The notes under the pieces: generated by a model | Databases searched by the model: none | Told to the model about the DNA's origin: nothing | What the model saw: the letters and a program-made list of their open reading frames with translations, nothing else | DNA from: Streptomyces mesophilus | GTDB lineage: Bacteria > Actinomycetota > Actinomycetes > Streptomycetales > Streptomycetaceae | Assembly (NCBI RefSeq): GCF_011044995.1 | Contig: NZ_JAAKZW010000060.1 | Span: 1 to 35,679, forward strand | DNA length: 35,679 nucleotides | Direction of reading: 5' to 3' | Translations under genes and position numbers: made by a program | Shown: in pieces, positions 30,627 through 35,679 of the stretch | How the letters are laid out: every line of letters begins with the position of its first letter | Position numbering within the stretch: position 1 is the stretch's first letter

Positions 30627-32483
30627 TCAGCTCACCACCGCGATTTCCACGAGCAGCCGTACGGCCGCGGCGATCGCGGCCTCGTCGATACCGGCGGACC
30701 GCAGCTGTTCACCGGGCGTCGCGGAACCCGGCATATGGCGGACGGCGAGCCGGACAAGGCGCGGCACAGGCCCTCCGTCGGCGAACGCTTCGGACACCGC
30801 GTCGCCCAGGCCGCCCTCGGGCCGGTGGTCCTCGACGGTCAGCAGACAGCCGGTCCGCTCGGCCGCCTCGCGGAGCGTGGCGGTGTCCACCGGCTTGACC
30901 GAGTACAGGTCGATCACCCGGCAGGCGATGCCGACCTCCGCCAGCTGGTCGGCGGCGGCGAGCGCTTCGCGTACGGTCACTCCGGCCGCGACGATCGTGA
31001 CGCGGTCCGCGTCCGAGGAACGCAGCACCTTGGAGCCACCGATGGGGAAGGTTTCGTCCGGCCCGTACAGGGCCGGGGTCTCCCCCCGGGTCGTACGCAG
31101 ATAGCCGATGCCGGGGCGTTCGGCGAGCGCGGCGACGAGCTGGGCGGTCTGGTTGGCGTCACAGGGGTAGAGCACGGTGGAGCCGTGCACCGAGCGGAAC
31201 ATCGCGAGGTCCTCGAGGCCCATCTGCGAGGGACCGTCCTGCCCGATGGACACACCCGCGTGCGAGCCCGCCAGCTTGATGTCCGAGCCGCTGACCGCCG
31301 CCATCCGCACGAAGTCGTGGGCGCGCGTGAGGAAGGCGGCGAACGACGAGGCGTACGGGGTGTATCCGCGGGCCGCGAGTCCGACGGCGGCGGCGACCAT
31401 CTGCTGTTCGGCGATGTAGCACTCGAAGAACCGCTCCGGATGCTCCTTGGCGAACTGCTCGGTCTTGGTGGAGTCGCTCACCTCTCCGTCGAGCGCCACC
31501 ACATCGCCCCGGGCGGAACCCAGAGCGGTCAGCGCCTGGCCGTAGGCGCTGCGCGTGGCGATCTCCTCGCCCTTCTCGTAGCGCGGAAGTTCGAGATGGC
31601 CGCTCTGCACGGCATGCAGCACCCGCGCGGCGGGCGGCTGTTGGACCTCGAGCCGCAGGTCGGTCACACCGCCGAGTTCCGCGATGGCCTCGTCGGGGTG
31701 CTTGAGCGGCTTGCCGTGCAGACCCTCGCGGTCCTCGGCGTCGGCCACACCCTTGCCCTTGAGCGTGCGGGCGAGCACCGCGGTGGGCTGGCCGAGCGTG
31801 GAGCGGGCCTCGGCGAGCGCCCGGTCGATCGCGGCCACGTCATGGCCGTCGCACTCGACGGTGTGCCAGCCGAAGGCCTGCAACCGGCGGGCGTAGGCGT
31901 CCAGGTCGTGGCCGTGCCGGGTGGGGCCGCGCTGGCCGAGCCGGTTGACGTCGACGATCGCCGTGAGGTTGTCGAGATGCTCGGACCCGGCGTGCTCGGC
32001 GGCCTCCCAGACGGAGCCTTCCGCGAGCTCGCTGTCGCCGCAGAGCACCCACACGCGATAGCCGACGCGGTCCAGGCGCTTGCCGGCGAGCGCCATGCCG
32101 ACGCCGATGGGCAGTCCCTGACCGAGGGAGCCGGTCGCGACCTCCACCCACGGCAGGGCGCGCGGCGTCGGATGGCCTTCGAGCCGGCTGCCGAGCGTAC
32201 GGAAGGTCCGCAGCTCGTCGTCGTCGATGAGACCGAGCGCCTTGTACGAGGCGTAGAGCAGCGGCGAGGCATGCCCCTTGGACAGAATGAACCGGTCGTT
32301 GCCGGGGTGCTCGGGCCGTTCGAAGTCATGGCGCAGATGGCGGCCGAGCAGCACGGCCATCAGGTCGGCGGCGGACATCGACGAGGTGGCATGCCCCGAG
32401 CCCGCGGCCGCGGCGACGCGCACCGAGTCCACCCTCAATTGCTGGGCGATGCGGGTGAGTTCATCGTCGGTCGGCTGGGCCAT
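30627..32483 (-). CDS. tkt: Transketolase
   Basis: The product is 618 aa, the short form of the enzyme. The TPP motif GDSELAEGSVWEAAEHAGSEHLDNLTAIVDVNR near 155, the second-domain motif EQQMVAAAVGLAARGYTPYASSFAAFLTRAHD near 360, and HAGVSIGQDGPSQMGLEDL near 410 identify it. It transfers two-carbon units in the pentose phosphate pathway. The ATG at 32483 lies inside the end of the flavoprotein gene (23-bp overlap), and GAGGAG precedes it, so the two are coupled. It is probably a second transketolase besides the main one of the genome. The gvp operon begins 52 bp downstream. Confidence 0.96.
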   Translation of the reverse strand: MAQPTDDELTRIAQQLRVDSVRVAAAAGSGHATSSMSAADLMAVLLGRHLRHDFERPEHPGNDRFILSKGHASPLLYASYKALGLIDDDELRTFRTLGSRLEGHPTPRALPWVEVATGSLGQGLPIGVGMALAGKRLDRVGYRVWVLCGDSELAEGSVWEAAEHAGSEHLDNLTAIVDVNRLGQRGPTRHGHDLDAYARRLQAFGWHTVECDGHDVAAIDRALAEARSTLGQPTAVLARTLKGKGVADAEDREGLHGKPLKHPDEAIAELGGVTDLRLEVQQPPAARVLHAVQSGHLELPRYEKGEEIATRSAYGQALTALGSARGDVVALDGEVSDSTKTEQFAKEHPERFFECYIAEQQMVAAAVGLAARGYTPYASSFAAFLTRAHDFVRMAAVSGSDIKLAGSHAGVSIGQDGPSQMGLEDLAMFRSVHGSTVLYPCDANQTAQLVAALAERPGIGYLRTTRGETPALYGPDETFPIGGSKVLRSSDADRVTIVAAGVTVREALAAADQLAEVGIACRVIDLYSVKPVDTATLREAAERTGCLLTVEDHRPEGGLGDAVSEAFADGGPVPRLVRLAVRHMPGSATPGEQLRSAGIDEAAIAAAVRLLVEIAVVS

Positions 32484-33783
32484 CAGGTGTCTCCTCGGGT
32501 GGTACGGGCATACGGGCGAGTTCGGGGGATGCGGTGTCGAGCGGCACGGACCAGGAGCGCACCAGGCCCAGCTGGACGGCCTGGCGGGGCAGCGCCGCTT
32601 CGAGCATCCAGTCGGCGGCGACGCGGATGCGGTTGCCGGGCATCGCGGCCAGGTGGTAGCCGCGGGTGACGGCCGCGGCGGGCAGTCCCGCGAGCGCCAG
32701 ACCGAGCGGGTTGGCCGCGGCCTTCACTCCGCCGAGGTCGACGGTGAAGCCGAGGTCGTGGTGCTTGTACGGCTTGCGGGAGCCGAGCCCGAGCGACGCG
32801 GCCACATTGCGTCCCGCCGTCGCACCCTGCCGCCAGGCGTGCTGGGCGGTCATCGGCGTGTACGAGCCCGGTTTGGTCGCGTCCGGTACGGCGGCGGCGT
32901 CCCCGCACGCGAACACCTCGGGGTGGCCCGGGACTTGGAGGAACGGGTCGACCACGAGCCGCCCGCGTTCGAGCGGGCGCCCGGTGGCCTCCACCAGCGG
33001 ATCGGGCCGCACGCCCACGCACCACATCAGGGTGCGGGTGTCGACGAACTCGCCGTCGTCCAGGAGAACCCCCTGTGCGGTGGCCTCCTTCACGGAGGTC
33101 CCGGTGCGGACCTCGACGCCGCGCTTCTCGAGCACCTTGTGCGCGGTCTTCGACAGCCGCCGGTCGAGCTCCGGCAGCACCCGTGGCGCGATGTCGAGCA
33201 GCATCCAGCGGGCGTCAAGGCCGGGGTGGCGGCGCAGCAGCGAGTCGGTGAGCAGCTTGCCGTGGGCGGCGATCTCGGTTCCGGTGTAGCCGGCGCCGAC
33301 GACCACGAAGGTGGTGCGGGCGGGGTCCCTGTCGTTCGCGGCCAGCTCCGTCTGGCGGATCACGTGGTCGCGCAGATACAGCGCCTCGGGCATCCCGCGG
33401 AAGCCGTGCGCGTGCTCGGTCACGCCGGGCACGGGCAGCAGTTTGTTGACGCTGCCGACGGCGAGCACGAGACGGTCGTAGGAGAGGGTCCCGGGGCGGC
33501 CTTCGGGGTCGCAGTAGGTGACGGTGCGCCCTTCGAGGTCGAGGCCCTGCGCCTCGCCGAGGACATGCCGTACCCGGGGCAGCGTGCCCGAGAGCGAGAC
33601 GGTGACCCGGCGCGGCTCCAGGACGCCCGAGGCGACCTGCGGCAGCAGCGGCAGATAGAGGAAATAGTCGGTCGGGTTGAGCAGGACCACTTCGGCACGG
33701 TCGCGGACTGCCCGGGACAGGGTGCGGGCGGCCCGGTATCCGGCGAAGCCGGCCCCGACGATCACGATGCGGGTACGGCTCAC
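32461..33783 (-). CDS. ndh: NDH-2-like FAD/NAD-dependent oxidoreductase
   Basis: The product is 440 aa. The FAD-binding motif VIVGAGFAGYRAARTL is at residues 7-22, the NAD motif VVVGAGYTGTEIA near 161, and the ATG-like GD motif VFACGDAAAVPDAT near 300. The C-terminal quarter is the type II NADH dehydrogenase side, with an amphipathic end. It probably passes electrons from NADH to quinone at the inner membrane face. The GTG at 33783 has GGAGG about 10 nt upstream. It is the first gene of a likely ndh-tkt-gvp transcription unit and diverges from the enolase-like gene. Confidence 0.9.
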   Translation of the reverse strand: MSRTRIVIVGAGFAGYRAARTLSRAVRDRAEVVLLNPTDYFLYLPLLPQVASGVLEPRRVTVSLSGTLPRVRHVLGEAQGLDLEGRTVTYCDPEGRPGTLSYDRLVLAVGSVNKLLPVPGVTEHAHGFRGMPEALYLRDHVIRQTELAANDRDPARTTFVVVGAGYTGTEIAAHGKLLTDSLLRRHPGLDARWMLLDIAPRVLPELDRRLSKTAHKVLEKRGVEVRTGTSVKEATAQGVLLDDGEFVDTRTLMWCVGVRPDPLVEATGRPLERGRLVVDPFLQVPGHPEVFACGDAAAVPDATKPGSYTPMTAQHAWRQGATAGRNVAASLGLGSRKPYKHHDLGFTVDLGGVKAAANPLGLALAGLPAAAVTRGYHLAAMPGNRIRVAADWMLEAALPRQAVQLGLVRSWSVPLDTASPELARMPVPPEETPDGPADRR

Positions 33784-33821
33784 GATGGTTCAGCCTCCGG
33801 CTGTGGTCGGGGAGCGTTCGG

Positions 33822-33846
33822 GTGCCCTCGGGCCATTGCGCCAAAC
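33822..33846 (-). promoter_or_regulatory. Candidate SigB-type promoter of the ndh gene
   Basis: On the minus strand GTTT (33843-33846), a 15-nt spacer, then GGGCAC (33822-33827). The -10 surroundings (CGAGGGCACCCG) equal those of the GAF-ANTAR promoter. The leader would be about 30 nt. The -35 abuts the -35 of the opposite promoter (AAACGTTT, 33843-33850). Confidence 0.5.
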
Positions 33847-33870
33847 GTTTCCGTCCGGCCGCCCGGGTTA
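33847..33870 (+). promoter_or_regulatory. Candidate SigB-type promoter of the enolase-like gene
   Basis: GTTT (33847-33850), a 14-nt spacer, then GGGTTA (33865-33870), close to GGGTAT. The -10 sits inside the palindrome CCGGGTTACCCGG (33863-33875). The leader to ATG 33913 is about 35 nt. Confidence 0.5.
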
Positions 33871-33912
33871 CCCGGCCCGCACCTCCCCACCTCGCGTGAG
33901 AGCCGGTTTGCG

Positions 33913-35010
33913 ATGAAGAACACAGTGCCCCTTCGGACACCGGCGGCCGGCGCCTATACGGTGCCCACCGACGCGCCCGAGGCGGACGGGAGCCACAGCT
34001 GGGACACCACTTCCGTGGTCGTGGTCGAGATCGGCGCCGGGGACGCGACCGGCACCGGCTGGACCTACGCGCCCGCGATCGCCGCCGATGTCGTACGGGA
34101 GCTGCTCGCCCCCGTCGTCACCGGCCTCGACGCCCTGGACATCCCGGCGGCGCACGAGGCGATGCGCGGCGCCCTGGGCGAGGCGGGGCCTGGCGGGCTC
34201 ACCGCCTGCGCGCTGTCGGCCCTCGACATCGCCCTGTGGGATCTGAAGGCTCGGCTCCTGGAACTTCCGCTGGCGCGGCTGCTCGGCGCCGCACAGGACG
34301 CGGTGCCGGTGTACGGCAGCGGCGGCTTCACCACGTACCACGACACGCATCTGGCCGCCCAGCTCGGCGGCTGGGTGCACGGGCAGCGCATCCCGCGGGT
34401 GAAGATCCGCATCGGCGAGTGCGGCGGCCACGCCGTGCTCCGGGATCTCGCACGGGTGCGGGCGGCCCGCCAGGTCATCGGCCCACGGACGGAGTTGTAC
34501 GTGTCCGCGGGCGGCGCGTACACGCGCAAGCAGGCCGTGCGCGTCGGGCACGCGCTCGCCGAGCTCGAGGTCGGCTGGTTCGAGGCGCCCGTGCCGCGCG
34601 AGGACCCGGCAGGGCTCGGTCTCGTACGCGACCGCGCGGTCTGCGATGTCACCGCGGGCGGACACGCGGACGACCTGGCCGAACTCGCCCGTACGGCAGG
34701 GCTGGTGGACTGTCTGCAGGCGGACGCCACCCGGGTCGGCGGCCTCACGGCCTGGCTGCGCGCGGCCGCCCTCGCCCAGGCGCACGGTCTGGAGATCTCC
34801 GCGTACGGTGCGCCGCACGCCCATGCGGCGGCCGCCGCGTGCGTGCCGAACCTGCGGCACATCGAGTGGTTCCACGACCACGTACGGGTCGAGTCGATGT
34901 TCTTCGACGGAGTCCTCGATCCGACCGGCGGCGTGGTGCGCCCGGACGGCGGCATCGGGCACGGGCTGCGTCTGCGGGCGGAGGAGATCGAGGAGTACCG
35001 GGTGGCGTAG
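33913..35010 (+). CDS. Enolase-superfamily (mandelate-racemase-like) protein with degenerate active site
   Basis: The product is 365 aa and matches the mandelate racemase group over its length, for example VDCLQADATRVGGLTAWLRAAALAQAHGL and NLRHIEWFHDHVRVE. Most key residues are changed. Relatives have VDANGAYTRKQ; here it is VSAGGAYTRKQ (Asp to Ser198, Asn to Gly200). AAGE has become TAGG (Glu to Gly250), SAHCAP has become SAYGAP (His to Tyr298), and the KxK base pair is K164-I-R166. Glu224 remains. Two of the three Mg ligands and probably the bases are missing, so activity of the usual kind is unlikely. The frame is intact and clearly coding. The ATG at 33913 is the first in-frame start fitting the fold. 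Confidence 0.87.
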   Translation: MKNTVPLRTPAAGAYTVPTDAPEADGSHSWDTTSVVVVEIGAGDATGTGWTYAPAIAADVVRELLAPVVTGLDALDIPAAHEAMRGALGEAGPGGLTACALSALDIALWDLKARLLELPLARLLGAAQDAVPVYGSGGFTTYHDTHLAAQLGGWVHGQRIPRVKIRIGECGGHAVLRDLARVRAARQVIGPRTELYVSAGGAYTRKQAVRVGHALAELEVGWFEAPVPREDPAGLGLVRDRAVCDVTAGGHADDLAELARTAGLVDCLQADATRVGGLTAWLRAAALAQAHGLEISAYGAPHAHAAAAACVPNLRHIEWFHDHVRVESMFFDGVLDPTGGVVRPDGGIGHGLRLRAEEIEEYRVA

Positions 35011-35062
35011 GGCGGGTATCGCGTGGCGCAGGGGGCCTGGCGCAGGGGCGTATCGCGTGGCG
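34996..35062 (+). repeat. Repeated 3' end of the enolase-like gene
   Basis: The gene's last codons TACCGGGTGGCG (34996-35007, coding YRVA before TAG) recur as TATCGCGTGGCG at 35017-35028 and 35051-35062. The first copy after the stop is in frame, the second is not. The segment lies in the 84-bp gap before the kinase gene, which otherwise holds nothing evident. Confidence 0.75.
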
Positions 35063-35094
35063 TGGGTGGTGGTCGCCGTGCGAGCCTCGGCCGC

Positions 35095-35622
35095 ATGGAG
35101 AGCGCAGAGGTGCTGCTGATCGGCGGCCGTTCCGGGGCCGGCAAGTCATCCGTCGGATACGAGGTGTCGGCGCTGCTGCGGGCGGCGTCGGTGGGGCACG
35201 CCCTGATCGAGGGCGATGTCCTCGACCACATCCATCCGGCGCCGCCGGGTGATCCGGACCGCTCCGGGATCACCGGGCGCAATCTGGCCGCGCTGTGGGC
35301 GAACTACGCGGAGCTCGGCTGCCGGCGGCTGATCTACACGAACACGGCCGCCGTCCTCGACGGTGAACAGCGGCTGTTCGAGGGGGCGTTGGGCCAGGAC
35401 GTCCGCATGCACCACGTGCTGCTCACCGCCTCCGACGAGACGGCGGCGGCCCGCCTTCGTGAGCGCGAACGCGGCTCGGAACTCGAGCGACAGCTCAGGC
35501 GCAGCGCCCAGATGGCGCGGCGGCTCGATGAGCACGCCGCGCCGGGGACGGTGCGGGTCGCCACCGACGGCAGGTCGGTGACTCAGGTGGCCCGGGAGGT
35601 CATCGCCGCGACCGGCTGGTGA
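35095..35622 (+). CDS. Small P-loop kinase-like protein
   Basis: The product is 175 aa. It begins AEVLLIGGRSGAGKSSVGYEVSALL, a Walker A motif (GGRSGAGKSS, residues 10-19). A later ALIEGDVLDHIHP is the usual substrate-side Asp region, and RLRERERGSELERQLRRSAQMARRLDE is a lid-like, Arg-rich helix. This is the layout of gluconate/shikimate/nucleoside-type kinases and AAA-like ATPases, but the substrate is not clear. The ATG at 35095 is at the beginning of the first beta strand; no ribosome-binding site is evident (CGAGCCTCGGCCGC), so the leader may be very short. The window ends 57 bp later; nothing is recognisable there. Confidence 0.88.
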   Translation: MESAEVLLIGGRSGAGKSSVGYEVSALLRAASVGHALIEGDVLDHIHPAPPGDPDRSGITGRNLAALWANYAELGCRRLIYTNTAAVLDGEQRLFEGALGQDVRMHHVLLTASDETAAARLRERERGSELERQLRRSAQMARRLDEHAAPGTVRVATDGRSVTQVAREVIAATGW

Positions 35623-35679
35623 CCCCCTGCCGCCATGTGGTGATCAGCGCTGCTGACCGGGCGGCGGGCCGGGGTTGGG

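Noticed and set aside
30735..32669. 644-codon plus-strand frame opposite transketolase
   Set aside because: Antisense shadow of a conserved enzyme.

Overview
The window reads as chromosomal DNA of a Streptomyces or very close actinomycete. The sequence is very rich in G+C with strong third-position bias, starts are often GTG or TTG, many genes overlap by 4 bp (ATGA/GTGA), and the gene content is typical of the group: an ANTAR regulator, a SigB/SigF-type sigma factor, a TIGR03086 protein and an actinobacterial gas vesicle cluster with gvpY and gvpZ. I see no rRNA, tRNA, CRISPR array, transposase or phage gene. I annotate 37 coding genes, including one of 45 codons that is easily missed.

Left part (1-16.4 kb): a HEAT-repeat protein converges on a solitary dnaK paralogue. 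Then come a VOC-fold protein and an OsmC peroxidase-like protein separated by a strong hairpin, a MoxR AAA+ ATPase with its VWA/metallopeptidase partner, a membrane phosphodiesterase followed by an APC permease, and an unknown protein. A metallo-beta-lactamase (MBL)-fold/DedA pair converges on a pair made of a lysine-free aminotransferase-fold protein and a NAPE-PLD-like MBL-fold hydrolase. A secreted, membrane-anchored protein follows.

Middle (16.4-25.2 kb): signalling genes (GAF-ANTAR, PAS-GAF, stress sigma factor, a tiny membrane protein, a CBS-pair protein), then a TIGR03086 protein, an ABC-F ATPase, a PAP2-diacylglycerol kinase fusion and a methyltransferase.

Right part (25.2-35.6 kb): a complete gvpO-A-F-G-Y-Z-J-L-S-K cluster on the minus strand, directly behind an NDH-2-like flavoprotein and a transketolase. 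Divergent from these are an enolase-superfamily protein that has lost key active-site residues and a small P-loop kinase.

The main observation is a recurring promoter pattern, GTTT-N14/15-GGGnnn, resembling SigB-type promoters. It lies at a sensible distance upstream of dnaK, the ANTAR gene, the sigma gene itself, the 45-aa gene, the ABC-F gene, gvpO, the flavoprotein gene and the enolase-like gene; a weaker version precedes the CBS gene. This suggests that much of the window is a local stress-sigma regulon that includes the gas vesicle operon. Two apparent pseudoenzymes, a palindrome shared by two convergent stop codons, and repeated micro-duplications at gene 3' ends are further points of interest. 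All functional statements rest on reading the sequence and on family knowledge; no search was run.
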